Assembly (NCBI GenBank): GCA_020637555.1 | Contig: JACKKF010000013.1 | Coordinates: forward strand, 646,001-710,000 | DNA from: Rhodobacter sp. | GTDB lineage: Bacteria > Pseudomonadota > Alphaproteobacteria > Rhodobacterales > Rhodobacteraceae | Direction of reading: 5' to 3' | DNA: 64,000 bases | In this document: one piece after another, positions 1-8,441 of the stretch | Layout of the letters: each line of letters starts with the position of its first letter | How positions within the stretch are numbered: position 1 is the stretch's first letter | The notes under the pieces: generated by a model | Told to the model about the DNA's origin: nothing | Seen by the model: the letters and a program-made list of their open reading frames with translations, nothing else | Database searches by the model: none | Translations under genes and position numbers: made by a program

Positions 1-2394
1 TTCATGGGCATCATGCTGCAGCGATCCAAGATCGCCGAGGAACTGCTGGTCACCATGGCCAAGCTGTTCGGCCGCCTGCCGGGCGGCCTGGGCATCTCGG
101 TGGTGCTGGTGGGTGCGCTGCTGGCCGCGACCACCGGGATCGTCGGCGCCACGGTGGTGGCGATGGGGCTGATCAGCCTGCCCGCCATGATGCGCAGCAA
201 CTATTCGCAGCCGCTGGCGACCGGGGTCATTCTGGCCTCGGGGACGCTGGGACAGATCATTCCGCCGTCGATCGTGCTGATCATCCTGGCCGACCAGCTC
301 GGATCCGCGGTCGATACCGCCGGGCAGCTCAGACTGGCCGAGTATCAGGCCGCGACCGGCGAATTCGCCATGCCGTCGGAACTGTCGGTGATCCCGGCCT
401 CGGCGGGGGACATGTTCATGGGAGCGCTCATCCCCGGGCTGATCCTGGTGGGGATGTATATCCTCTATATCCTGGGTTTCGCGCTGATCCGCCCCAAATC
501 CGCCCCCGCCGTTCCGATCGAGGGGCAGATGGACCGCGCCTTCTGGGCCGAGGTCTTCTGGGCCACCGTGCCGCCGCTTCTGCTGATCGTGCTGGTGCTG
601 GGGTCGATCCTGACGGGGGTTGCGACGGTGACGCAGGCTGGCGCGGTGGGCGCCGCCGGGGCTGCGGTCATGGCCGGCTACAAGCTGCACGATGGCCCGC
701 GGCGCTACTGGCCGGCGATCGTCGGGCTGGCGTCGCTGTTCGGGATCGCCTTCCTTGCGCAGACCTACAACCTGAACATCCGCCAACTGGACAGTTCCGG
801 GGATTACACCGGCGTGACGCTGGCGTTCGTGGCGGTCGGCTTCCTGGTCTGGTCCCTGGTGTGGAGCACCTGGCGCACCTGGAAATACGAGGGCACGCTG
901 TATGCCGTGATGGTGGAAACCGCAAAGACCAGCGCCATGGTGTTCATCATCCTGATGGGCGCGGCCATGTTGATCGCGGCGTTCCGCGCCTTTGGTGGCG
1001 ATCATCTGGTGACGGAATACCTGACCTCGCTGCCGGGCGGTTTCTGGGCGCAGTTCACCATCGTCATGCTGGTGATCTTCGTCCTGGGCTTCTTTCTGGA
1101 TTTCATCGAGATCTCGATCGTCGTGGTGCCGATCACCGCGCCGATCCTTCTGATGAACCCCGAGGCCAACGTGACCGCGATCTGGCTGGGCGTGATGATC
1201 GGCATGAACATCCAGACCAGCTTTCTGACGCCGCCCTTCGGCTTTGCGCTGTTCTACCTGCGCGGCGTCGCCGACAAGACGGTCAAGACCCTGAGCATGT
1301 ACAGAGGGGTCATTCCCTTCATCTCCATGCAGCTGATCGGTCTGGCCGTGGTGGGCTATTTCCCGCCGCTGGCGAACTATCTGCCCACGCGCATCGCGTT
1401 GTTGTCGGAAACCGCGCCCCCGCCGCGCAATCCGCGTCTTCAGGCCTGCACCGAGGTGATCCTCGAACGCACGGTGCCGGACCAGCATGAGGCCGTCACC
1501 GCCCTGATCGACCGCGTCCGGCAGGCCGATGCCTCGGCCCTGCCGCGGGGTCGGCAGCGCGATCTCGACCGCGCGCTCACGGGGTATGAGGACAGCTTCC
1601 CGCGTCTCGAGGCGTTGGTGGCCGCGCAGGCCGATGTCGCCGCCGCGACCCCGGCCTATGAGCCGCTGCACCGGATCGTGCGGCAGGTCCGGCAGGACCG
1701 CGCCCGTCTGGAAGAACGCATCGCCGACAACGAGACGCTGATCGGCCGGATGCACCGCGAGGACGAGGCCAGCGACCGGGCCCGGCTGGAGGCCCGCAAT
1801 GCCGGCTACCAGCAGCAGCTTGACGGGCTGGACGCCCAGCTTCCCGCCGACTGGGAGGACCGCCACACCGCCTTTCGGGCGCTGACGCGGGCCGAAACAG
1901 AGGCACGGCGCGCCTTCCAGCAGGCCAGTTCGCAAAGCTACGTCTCGATTCGCGACATTGCGGCCGAGATCGCGGCCGGTGACGGTTTCGCGGCCCTGCG
2001 CCCGCAGGTTGCAAGCATCGTCGCGCGTGTCGGTCAGGCAGACCCCGAGGCCCTGGCCGAGGAGTTGAGCGCGATGGAAGCCGGACTGGGCGACCTCGCG
2101 GGGTCGAACGACCTGCGCAGCGCGTCCAGCGGCCTCAGGCGGTTCCTGTCGGGCCGCCGTGCCGATCCGGACAGGGCCGCGCAGGCCGCGCCGGAATTGC
2201 TGGCGCAGCTCGACAGCGACATCGCCTGGCGGCAGGCGGCGGCGCAGGGTGGCTTGCTGACGGCGCTTCAGGCGCTTGAACTGGAAACGCGCGACACGCT
2301 GGGCCTGCGGGAACAGGACCGCTTGCCGCGCGCGATGGCGCTGGAAGTGGCGGGCTGCCTGTCGCATCACCGCGACGTTTCGTTGCAGTTCTGA
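1..2394 (+). CDS. TRAP transporter large permease (DctM-like), 5' truncated, with long C-terminal extension
   Basis: The reading frame is open at the left edge, so the N-terminus lies outside the window. The first ~460 visible residues are almost entirely membrane segments typical of the DctM/4TM12TM subunit of TRAP transporters, which import carboxylates or related solutes using an ion gradient and a periplasmic binding protein. Motifs such as GQIIPPSI (near residue 80) and NIQTSFLTPPFG (near 400) match that family. Standard DctM proteins end soon after the last helix. Here a further ~325 hydrophilic residues follow (about 470-796), rich in Ala, Glu, Arg and Gln with coiled-coil character. 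The stop is at 2392-2394, and a hairpin-containing repeat follows. The substrate cannot be told from sequence, and the binding protein and small subunit would lie upstream. Confidence 0.9.
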   Translation, partial: FMGIMLQRSKIAEELLVTMAKLFGRLPGGLGISVVLVGALLAATTGIVGATVVAMGLISLPAMMRSNYSQPLATGVILASGTLGQIIPPSIVLIILADQLGSAVDTAGQLRLAEYQAATGEFAMPSELSVIPASAGDMFMGALIPGLILVGMYILYILGFALIRPKSAPAVPIEGQMDRAFWAEVFWATVPPLLLIVLVLGSILTGVATVTQAGAVGAAGAAVMAGYKLHDGPRRYWPAIVGLASLFGIAFLAQTYNLNIRQLDSSGDYTGVTLAFVAVGFLVWSLVWSTWRTWKYEGTLYAVMVETAKTSAMVFIILMGAAMLIAAFRAFGGDHLVTEYLTSLPGGFWAQFTIVMLVIFVLGFFLDFIEISIVVVPITAPILLMNPEANVTAIWLGVMIGMNIQTSFLTPPFGFALFYLRGVADKTVKTLSMYRGVIPFISMQLIGLAVVGYFPPLANYLPTRIALLSETAPPPRNPRLQACTEVILERTVPDQHEAVTALIDRVRQADASALPRGRQRDLDRALTGYEDSFPRLEALVAAQADVAAATPAYEPLHRIVRQVRQDRARLEERIADNETLIGRMHREDEASDRARLEARNAGYQQQLDGLDAQLPADWEDRHTAFRALTRAETEARRAFQQASSQSYVSIRDIAAEIAAGDGFAALRPQVASIVARVGQADPEALAEELSAMEAGLGDLAGSNDLRSASSGLRRFLSGRRADPDRAAQAAPELLAQLDSDIAWRQAAAQGGLLTALQALELETRDTLGLREQDRLPRAMALEVAGCLSHHRDVSLQF

Positions 2395-2402
2395 GCAGGG
2401 AA

Positions 2403-2460
2403 CCGGGGGGTTTGCCACCCCCCGGACCCCCCGGCGCGTATTTCCGACAAGATGATGAGG
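2403..2460 (+). repeat. Dispersed hairpin repeat, copy 1
   Basis: A perfect 8-bp inverted repeat (arms 2403-2410 and 2418-2425, 7-base loop) is followed by a C-run and a tail reading GCGTATTTCCGACAAGATGA. The tail resembles two other intergenic segments in this window (26259-26294 on the minus strand and 37258-37316). It follows the TRAP permease directly and may act as its transcription terminator or mRNA-stabilising hairpin. That role is inference. Confidence 0.55.
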
Positions 2461-2529
2461 CCCCGCCGGGCCCGGTTGCAACCCAGGGTCAGGAGTTGCA
2501 TATAGGCAGTGATCCAAGGGGTGTTGCCG

Positions 2530-3489
2530 ATGAATTACCTGGAATTCGAAAAACCGCTGGCCGAGATCGAAGGCAAGGCGACCGAACTGCGGGCGATGGC
2601 GCGCAACAACCCCGAAATGGACGTGGACAAGGAAGCCGAAGCTCTGGACCGCAAGGCCGAGCAGATGCTGACCGATCTCTACAAGGGCCTGTCGCCCTGG
2701 CGCAAATGCCAGGTGGCCCGGCATCCCGACCGGCCGCATTGCCAGGACTATATCGATGCGCTGTTCACCGAGTTCACGCCGCTGGCCGGCGACCGCAACT
2801 TTGCCGACGATCACGCGATCATGGGCGGTCTTGCGCGGCTGAACGATCGGCCCGTGGTTGTGATCGGGCAGGAGAAGGGCTCGGACACGAAATCGCGGAT
2901 CGAGCGCAATTTCGGCATGGCCCGGCCCGAGGGGTATCGCAAGGCGATCCGGCTGATGGAGTTGGCGGATCGGTTCAACCTGCCGGTGGTGACCATTGTC
3001 GATACGCCCGGCGCCTATCCGGGCAAGGGCGCCGAGGAACGCGGCCAGGCCGAAGCGATCGCGCGCTCGACCGAGAAATGCCTGCAGGTGGGCGTGCCGG
3101 TCATCTCGGTGATCGTGGGTGAGGGGGGCTCGGGCGGGGCGGTGGCCCTGGCGACCGCGGACAAGGTGCTGATGCTGGAGCATTCGGTCTATTCGGTCAT
3201 CACGCCCGAGGGGTGTGCCTCGATCCTGTGGAAGGATGCCGAGAAGATGCGCGAGGCCGCCGAAGCCATGCGCCTGACCGCGCAGGACCTGCTGAAGCTG
3301 GATGTCATCGATCAGATCATCGCCGAGCCCCGGGGCGGCGCGCAGCGCGACCGCGCGGCCGCGATCGGTGCCGTGGGCAAGGCGCTGACCGCGACGCTGG
3401 AGAAACTGGATGGCAAGTCGCGCGCCGATCTGATCGCCGCGCGTCGCCGCAAGTTTCTGGACATGGGCCGCAAGGGGCTGGCTGCGTGA
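2530..3489 (+). CDS. accA: Acetyl-CoA carboxylase carboxyltransferase subunit alpha
   Basis: The 319-residue product has the usual AccA length. It begins MNYLEFEKPLAEIE and contains the family signatures around GDRNFADDHAIMGG, VTIVDTPGAYPG and GEGGSGGAVALA, the crotonase-like carboxyltransferase core that binds acetyl-CoA. With AccD it transfers the carboxyl group from biotin-BCCP to acetyl-CoA, giving malonyl-CoA for fatty-acid synthesis in the cytoplasm. ATG 2530 was chosen because the family starts here; an upstream in-frame GTG at 2509 would add only seven untypical residues. The stop overlaps the GTG start of the next gene. Confidence 0.97.
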   Translation: MNYLEFEKPLAEIEGKATELRAMARNNPEMDVDKEAEALDRKAEQMLTDLYKGLSPWRKCQVARHPDRPHCQDYIDALFTEFTPLAGDRNFADDHAIMGGLARLNDRPVVVIGQEKGSDTKSRIERNFGMARPEGYRKAIRLMELADRFNLPVVTIVDTPGAYPGKGAEERGQAEAIARSTEKCLQVGVPVISVIVGEGGSGGAVALATADKVLMLEHSVYSVITPEGCASILWKDAEKMREAAEAMRLTAQDLLKLDVIDQIIAEPRGGAQRDRAAAIGAVGKALTATLEKLDGKSRADLIAARRRKFLDMGRKGLAA

Positions 3490-3974
3490 CGGGGCTGACC
3501 GTCCGACCCTTTCAGCCAGGCGACGAAACGGCCCTGACCGGGGTTCTGAACGCCATCATCGCCGCCGGCGGAACCACCGCCTATGAGACCCCCTTCACGT
3601 CCGAAGGGTTGCGTGCCTCGCATCTGGACGGGGACAGGGTGCTGTGCTGCCATGTGGTGCTCGAGGGCGGCGACCCTGTCGGGTTCCAGGTTCTCAACGC
3701 CAATCCACGCCTGCCTGCGGGATGGGGCGACATTGCGACCTTTACCCGCCGCGACCCGCCCGTCAGGGGTGCGGGAACGGCGCTGTTCGCGGCCACGCGG
3801 GCGCGGGCGCGCGCCATGGCGCTGCACACGCTGAACGCCACCATTCGCGCCGACAACGTGCCGGGTCTGGCCTATTACGCCAAGATGGGGTTCGTGGATT
3901 ACGCTGTCATTTCCGGGGTGCCGCTGTCGGATGGCACGCCAGTGGACCGGATTCAGCGCAAGATCACCCCCTGA
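3486..3974 (+). CDS. GNAT-family N-acetyltransferase
   Basis: This 162-residue protein starts at a GTG that overlaps the accA stop codon, so the two are translationally coupled. A beta strand at the N-terminus (LTVRPFQPGDETAL), a glycine-rich acetyl-CoA loop variant (RRDPPVRGAGTALF, about residues 90-103) and the C-terminal NVPGLAYYAKMGFVDYAV stretch are typical of GNAT proteins that acetylate small molecules or amines. The acceptor cannot be predicted. The canonical RxxGxG/A loop is slightly degenerate but recognisable. Confidence 0.8.
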   Translation: MTGLTVRPFQPGDETALTGVLNAIIAAGGTTAYETPFTSEGLRASHLDGDRVLCCHVVLEGGDPVGFQVLNANPRLPAGWGDIATFTRRDPPVRGAGTALFAATRARARAMALHTLNATIRADNVPGLAYYAKMGFVDYAVISGVPLSDGTPVDRIQRKITP

Positions 3975-4005
3975 CCCGACGGAAACGCCGGGCTCAGGCG
4001 TGGAT

Positions 4006-4021
4006 CAAGGGTTCACCCTTG
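4006..4021 (+). other. Small perfect hairpin upstream of the DUF1772-like gene
   Basis: CAAGGG-TTCA-CCCTTG forms a 6-bp stem with a 4-base loop, 15 bases before the next start codon. There is no T-run, so a terminator role is doubtful. It could affect translation of the downstream gene. This is a structural observation only. Confidence 0.35.
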
Positions 4022-4036
4022 TCAGAGCGAGACCCC

Positions 4037-4543
4037 ATGGCGCGTTTGGCCCTTCCGCTTTCGTTTGTTTCCTTGATCCTGACTGGCGCGATCTTCGGCT
4101 TTTTCTATGCATGGATCGTGTCCACCATGTGGGGCCTTGATGCCGCCGATCCGCGGATTGCGATGGCCGCCATGCAGGCGATGAACGCGTCTGTTCGGAA
4201 CGCCTGGTTCGCGCCCGCCTTTTTCGCCACGCCTTTCGTGCTGTTCCTGACCGCGCTGGCGGCACTGGGCCGGGACCGGGCCGCCGCATTGGCCCTGGCC
4301 GTGGCTGGCGTGCTGTATCTGGCAGGCGGCCTGATCCTGACCGCGACGGTCAACGTGCCGATGAACGAGGCCCTGGGCGCCATGACCGTTCCGGACGACA
4401 TCGGGCAGGCTGCCGAGATATGGCAGGCCTATTCGCCGCGTTGGCAGGTGTTCAACCAGATCCGCACGGCGGTCAGCGGTCTGTCCCTGTTGCTGACCGG
4501 CTGGGCGCTGTGGCAGCTGGGGCGCAGCGCGGGGCGGGACTGA
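4037..4543 (+). CDS. DUF1772 / anthrone-oxygenase-like membrane protein
   Basis: A 168-residue integral membrane protein with about four predicted helices (roughly residues 5-25, 52-73, 84-105 and 144-162). The layout, with an NxPMNEAL-type motif after helix 3 (VNVPMNEALG) and an Arg/Trp/Asn-rich segment before the last helix (YSPRWQVFNQIRTAVS), matches the DUF1772 family. Some eukaryotic relatives are called anthrone oxygenases, but the bacterial function is unknown. It lies 62 bp after the acetyltransferase on the same strand. Confidence 0.75.
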   Translation: MARLALPLSFVSLILTGAIFGFFYAWIVSTMWGLDAADPRIAMAAMQAMNASVRNAWFAPAFFATPFVLFLTALAALGRDRAAALALAVAGVLYLAGGLILTATVNVPMNEALGAMTVPDDIGQAAEIWQAYSPRWQVFNQIRTAVSGLSLLLTGWALWQLGRSAGRD

Positions 4544-4546
4544 CGC

Positions 4547-5149
4547 TCACCACATCGTCTCGGCGGCGCGGCCCGGCCAGATGCGGTCGTATTCGGCCCC
4601 GTCAAAGGCGCCCTGCGTGATCTCGGTCAGGAAATCGCCGACCGAGGGCAGGCCCGCGCTGTCGTCGCGCGCCCAGATACCCGACCGGATCAGCGCCCGG
4701 GCGCATTGGGAATAGACCTCGGCCACGGCGATGACGATCACCAGCCGGGGCTGTTTCCCGCCCCGGTCGAAGCGGGCCAGCAGGGCCGGGTCGTCGGACA
4801 GGCGCGCGGTGCCGTTCACCCGCATGACCGTGCTGGACCCCGCCACCAGGAACGCCACCGACACACGCCCGTCGCGCACGATGTTCCTGAGCGTGTCGAT
4901 CCGGTTGTTGCCGCGCCAGTCGGGCATCAGCAGCGTGCCGGGATCGGCGATCTGCACCACGGGGCCGTCGTCGCCCCGGGGCGTGCCATCCGTTCCCTCG
5001 GGCCCCACGCTGGAAAGCAGGCAGAAGCGGCTGGCCGCGATCCAGCGGGCATAGGCGGGGGTCAGGCGGCGGGTGACCTTGATCCGCGCCGCCTCGGGCG
5101 GGGCGCCGTAGCGCGCGTCAAGCTCCTCGATGGTGTCGATCCAGCGCAT
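4547..5149 (-). CDS. Pyridoxamine 5'-phosphate oxidase-fold flavoprotein
   Basis: The 200-residue product begins MRWIDTIEELDARYG and contains a split-barrel flavin-binding core: FCLLSSVGPEG, DGPVVQIADPGTLLMPDWRGNNRIDTLRNI and VSVAFLVAG. This matches the PPOX-type family close to the MSMEG_1061 group, which binds FMN or F420-like cofactors and reduces unknown substrates. True PdxH residues are not evident, so a role in vitamin B6 synthesis should not be assumed. It converges with the DUF1772-like gene, with stops 4 bp apart. Confidence 0.8.
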   Translation of the reverse strand: MRWIDTIEELDARYGAPPEAARIKVTRRLTPAYARWIAASRFCLLSSVGPEGTDGTPRGDDGPVVQIADPGTLLMPDWRGNNRIDTLRNIVRDGRVSVAFLVAGSSTVMRVNGTARLSDDPALLARFDRGGKQPRLVIVIAVAEVYSQCARALIRSGIWARDDSAGLPSVGDFLTEITQGAFDGAEYDRIWPGRAAETMW

Positions 5150-5179
5150 CCCCTGGGCCCCCTGTCGGTCGGCCCCAGC

Positions 5180-5611
5180 CTAGCGGATCCCGTTTGCCTG
5201 CTGCAAGGCGCGGACATAGGCCACCACCATCGCCACATCGCCCCGGGTCAGGCCGGGCACGGGCGGCATGTTGCCAAACGGCCAGTGATGCGACTGCACC
5301 CCCTGGGCGGCGGCGCGCTGAAAGGCCTCGTCGCCATGGTGGCCAGGTTCATAGATGCGATGCACCAGCGGCGGCCCGAACCCGTCGCGGCCGGCGGCAT
5401 TCTGCCCGTGGCAGGTGGCACAGGCAGAGTCAAAGATACGCTGGCCGATCTGCGCGTTGGCGGGCAGGGTTTCGGGGATCGTCACGGCGACCAGGGGCGC
5501 ACCGGCCGGTGGTTGGGGCGCGGTGGCGGGCGGTTGGGGGTGTGTCAGATACCAGGCAACGCCAGCGATGGCGGCGACGATTGGCAGGGCGATGAGACTG
5601 GTGCGGCGCAT
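5180..5611 (-). CDS. Small membrane-anchored c-type cytochrome
   Basis: This 143-residue protein starts MRRTSLIALPIVAAIAG, an uncleaved anchor or signal sequence (about residues 3-22), followed by a Pro/Ala-rich linker. A single haem-binding CATCH motif lies near residue 72, with an NMPPVPGLT segment near residue 112 offering the Met ligand. These features place it in the mono-haem cytochrome c class I group, exported to the periplasm and acting in electron transfer. The partner is unknown. An upstream in-frame start would put 18 hydrophilic residues before the signal, so ATG 5611 is preferred. Confidence 0.88.
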   Translation of the reverse strand: MRRTSLIALPIVAAIAGVAWYLTHPQPPATAPQPPAGAPLVAVTIPETLPANAQIGQRIFDSACATCHGQNAAGRDGFGPPLVHRIYEPGHHGDEAFQRAAAQGVQSHHWPFGNMPPVPGLTRGDVAMVVAYVRALQQANGIR

Positions 5612-5689
5612 GGGTCCTCCGGTTTGCCCGAAGGGGTGTGCCCCTTCCGGCAACTGGAAGGTCAAGCGGGGACATGCCGGTCCCCGCGA

Positions 5690-6022
5690 TCACCTTTTCG
5701 TGCGCGGTTTCCTGGGTTTGGGGGTGGGCAGGTCCTCCCAGATCGCCCGGGCGACGGCACACAGCGATTCCGGATCGTCCAGCAGCGTCGCGCCGATCAG
5801 ATAGGGTTTCGACCCCGGATAGGCCGGCCCCGTTTCCGGCGCGTCGATCAGCGCGCGGGCGCCGGGGGTGTCCTTCAGGAACAGGGTGTCGTCGCAGATA
5901 AAGCCCAGCACCTTGCCATCGAGATAGAGCGCGTATTCCCCGAACATCGCCTGAACCCGCGTTTCACCCGCGCCCTGAAGCTGTTCCAGAATGAACTCGG
6001 TGGTTTCACGCTGCGTCGCCAT
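5690..6022 (-). CDS. TfoX/Sxy N-terminal-domain protein
   Basis: A 110-residue protein consisting only of the TfoX N-terminal domain: the early FGEYALYLDGKVLGFICDD segment, then LFLKDTPGARALI and a basic tail ending PRKPRTKR. In gammaproteobacteria the two-domain TfoX/Sxy activates competence genes with CRP, but single-domain alphaproteobacterial relatives have no known role. It sits between the acyltransferase (8 bp upstream on the same strand) and the cytochrome gene, probably in one transcription unit. Confidence 0.85.
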   Translation of the reverse strand: MATQRETTEFILEQLQGAGETRVQAMFGEYALYLDGKVLGFICDDTLFLKDTPGARALIDAPETGPAYPGSKPYLIGATLLDDPESLCAVARAIWEDLPTPKPRKPRTKR

Positions 6023-6030
6023 GTCGGGCC

Positions 6031-6759
6031 TCAGGGGGCAAAGCCGGCGTCAGCCATCAGCGCGTCCGACCGCGTTTCCACGATGTCCTCGACATGGGTG
6101 AGGAAGCTGCGCATCGGCTGGCCGGCGGGGATTTCGGGCAGAAATTCGATCACGGCGAGACCCGGCTTGCGATAGACGCGCTGACGCGGCCAGAACACGC
6201 CGACGTTGCAGGCAACGGGCACCACGGGCGTGCCCAGTTCCTGATACAGAACCGCGACACCCACCTTGTAGGGCGGCTTTGCCCCGGGGGCGACGCGGGT
6301 GCCCTGCGGGAAGATGATCAGTTGACCGGGTTCCTGCGCGCCCGACTGGACCTTGTCCACCATCGACTTGATCGCCGCGCCGCGCTTGCCGCGATCGACC
6401 GGCACGCATCCGATGCGCAGGGCATACCAGCCCAGGATCGGCGCCCAGACCAGTTGCTTCTTCATGATGAACTTGGGCCGGGGCAGCACGTTGCACAGCA
6501 GGATGATGTCGAAAAAGCTCTGATGCTTGGCCGCGATCATTACCTCGGCGGTCGGGACAGGGCCGCGCACCTCGGATTTCAGGCCGATCATCCAGCGCGC
6601 CGACCAGCGCACCCAACCGGTCCAGGTATGGACCGCGACAAAGGCGCCGTTCCGGCTGACCAGTGACCACGGCAGGAACGCGACCGCCATGATCACCATG
6701 ACCAGGTAGATCTGGACCGTGAACAACAGCGACATCAGCCATTGAAACCCGTAGCGCAT
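6031..6759 (-). CDS. 1-acyl-sn-glycerol-3-phosphate acyltransferase family protein (PlsC-like)
   Basis: The 242-residue protein has an N-terminal membrane segment (about 8-30) and the four acyltransferase blocks: HQSFFD (the HX4D catalytic motif, near residue 79), a CVPVDRGKRG block, FPQGTR (near 148) and a VPVACNVG block. It likely transfers an acyl chain to lysophosphatidic acid at the inner membrane. ATG 6759 overlaps the ftsX stop codon by one base, showing translational coupling. A much longer frame running upstream is an antisense-type shadow through ftsX. Confidence 0.93.
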   Translation of the reverse strand: MRYGFQWLMSLLFTVQIYLVMVIMAVAFLPWSLVSRNGAFVAVHTWTGWVRWSARWMIGLKSEVRGPVPTAEVMIAAKHQSFFDIILLCNVLPRPKFIMKKQLVWAPILGWYALRIGCVPVDRGKRGAAIKSMVDKVQSGAQEPGQLIIFPQGTRVAPGAKPPYKVGVAVLYQELGTPVVPVACNVGVFWPRQRVYRKPGLAVIEFLPEIPAGQPMRSFLTHVEDIVETRSDALMADAGFAP

Positions 6760-7640
6760 CAGCCTTCCCTTTTCAGAACGCGCAGCGCCGCGGCGCGGGT
6801 CGCCAGAAATGCGATGGCCCCCGCCAGTGGCGGGATGGCCAGCGGTGTCAGCCAGCCGAGCCCGGCAAAACCCAGCCCGGTCAGAAACCCGCTGTCGCCG
6901 GCGACGGGCAGCAACGCAAAGGCCGCAATACCCAGCACCGTGCCCGCGACGGCGCCGACAAAGGCGCGGATCGCAAAGCGGCGGGTAAAGGCGCGGGCGA
7001 TGAACGCATCGCGGGCCCCGACCAGCCTGAGAACGCGGATCACCTGCGCGTTCGATGCCAGCGAGGCACTGGCCGCCAAGGTGATCATGGCCGCCATCAT
7101 GCCCCCGATCAGCACGACCGAGGCCCAGGCCAGCAGCCGCAGACTGTCGGCGGCTTGCACCAGGGGGCGGCGCCAGCGGGTGTGGTCGTCCAGCACCGCG
7201 CCGGGGGCCTCGGACGCCAGCCTGAGCCTGAGCCCGGCGGCATCGAAGCCTTGCGGCGATTCGATGATCTCGATCATCCGGGGCAACGCCAGGGATTCCA
7301 GTGGCAGGTCTGGCCCGAACCAGGGTTCCAGCAGCGCGCGCTGTTCCTCGATGTCCATCACCCGGGTCGAGGTCACGCCAGGCGTGGTGCGCAGGATCTC
7401 GAGCACCGCCGCGGTTTGCGCGCCGATCTGCGACGGGGGTGCGGACAGCCGCAAGGTGGCACTTTGCGACAGGGTGTCCGACCAACGCTGCGCCAACTGG
7501 CCCGAGGACAGCGACAGCGCCAGCGCAAAGACCGCCAGAAAGGCCATCGCGGCCGAGGTGGCGCCGGTCACGATCGAGCTGACGCCGGAATCGGGCACCA
7601 CGCGGGCGGGATCGCCAAAGGGCGCGCGCGCGCCGCTCAC
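6759..7640 (-). CDS. ftsX: Cell division protein FtsX
   Basis: The 293-residue membrane protein has one helix near residues 28-47, a periplasmic domain, and three more helices in the C-terminal half (FtsX/permease fold). Its start overlaps the ftsE stop by 4 bp, the classic ftsEX arrangement. FtsEX uses ATP hydrolysis to control peptidoglycan hydrolases at the septum. Identification rests on topology, length and the upstream ATPase; primary-sequence conservation in this family is low. Confidence 0.92.
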   Translation of the reverse strand: MSGARAPFGDPARVVPDSGVSSIVTGATSAAMAFLAVFALALSLSSGQLAQRWSDTLSQSATLRLSAPPSQIGAQTAAVLEILRTTPGVTSTRVMDIEEQRALLEPWFGPDLPLESLALPRMIEIIESPQGFDAAGLRLRLASEAPGAVLDDHTRWRRPLVQAADSLRLLAWASVVLIGGMMAAMITLAASASLASNAQVIRVLRLVGARDAFIARAFTRRFAIRAFVGAVAGTVLGIAAFALLPVAGDSGFLTGLGFAGLGWLTPLAIPPLAGAIAFLATRAAALRVLKREG

Positions 7641-8308
7641 AGGTCCGCCCCCGCGGCTTGCAATCCGCCATCGACGATCCGCAGGACACGCGCCGAAACC
7701 GCCGATTTGGCGTTGCGAATCAGGGTCATGTCATGGGTGGCGATCATCACGGCCGTGCCCATCCGGTTCAATTCCACCAGCAGCGACAGCAAGCGTTGCG
7801 ACATTTCGGGATCGACGTTTCCGGTGGGTTCGTCGGCCAGCACGACCTCGGGCGACAGGATCACCGCCCGCGCCAGTGCCGCGCGCTGACGTTCGCCACC
7901 CGAAAGGGTGGGCGGCAGGGCATCCGCCTGAGGGCCCAGCCCGACCCAGCCCAGCAATTCGCGCAGATCGTTGACGGGCACCGCGCGGCCCGTCGCCGTA
8001 AAGGGCAGCGCCACGTTTTCCGCCAGCGTCAGGTGGTCCAGGAACTGGCAGTCCTGGTGGATCACGCCGATGCGGCGGCGGGTGTCGGCCAACCCGTCGC
8101 GGCTGAGCGCGCCCAGCGACTGACCGAACAGCTCGACCGTGCCGGACCGTGGCTGAAGCTCGCCATAACACAGTTTCAGAAGCGTGCTTTTCCCCGCGCC
8201 CGAAGGGCCGGTCAGAAAGTGAAACGCGCCCGGGGCGATGTGCAGGTCGATCCCCCTCAGCAGCCCGCGCCCGCCGTAATCGTGCGATACGTTTGCCAGT
8301 CGGATCAC
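7637..8308 (-). CDS. ftsE: Cell division ATP-binding protein FtsE
   Basis: A 223-residue ABC ATPase with Walker A GPSGAGKST (residues 34-42), a Q-loop in VIHQDCQFL, signature LSGGERQRAALARA (around 137) and Walker B VVLADEPTGNVDP followed by an ATHD H-loop. FtsE-type features include the MIRLANVSHDYG start and a following ftsX gene. It powers FtsX at the division site. It heads a minus-strand unit that continues into ftsX and the acyltransferase, and is divergent from the zinc-ribbon gene. Confidence 0.95.
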   Translation of the reverse strand: MIRLANVSHDYGGRGLLRGIDLHIAPGAFHFLTGPSGAGKSTLLKLCYGELQPRSGTVELFGQSLGALSRDGLADTRRRIGVIHQDCQFLDHLTLAENVALPFTATGRAVPVNDLRELLGWVGLGPQADALPPTLSGGERQRAALARAVILSPEVVLADEPTGNVDPEMSQRLLSLLVELNRMGTAVMIATHDMTLIRNAKSAVSARVLRIVDGGLQAAGADL

Positions 8309-8346
8309 GCTAACCCCTCTTACCCCTCCGAAACCGGGCTCTGCCC

Positions 8347-8375
8347 TTGGAAGTTGGTTTGGGGATTGCTACAAC
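8347..8375 (+). promoter_or_regulatory. Candidate sigma70-type promoter for the zinc-ribbon gene
   Basis: A TTGGAA -35-like box (8347-8352) and a TACAAC -10-like box (8370-8375) are separated by 17 bp in the 133-bp divergent region between ftsE and the zinc-ribbon gene. Each box matches consensus at four of six positions. This is a sequence match only, with no start-site evidence. Confidence 0.35.
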
Positions 8376-8441
8376 AACAGGACACCGTAGCCAATGGCCG
8401 AGGCAGGCGACGGGCGAAATTCGTCCTGTTGAGGAGAGCCG

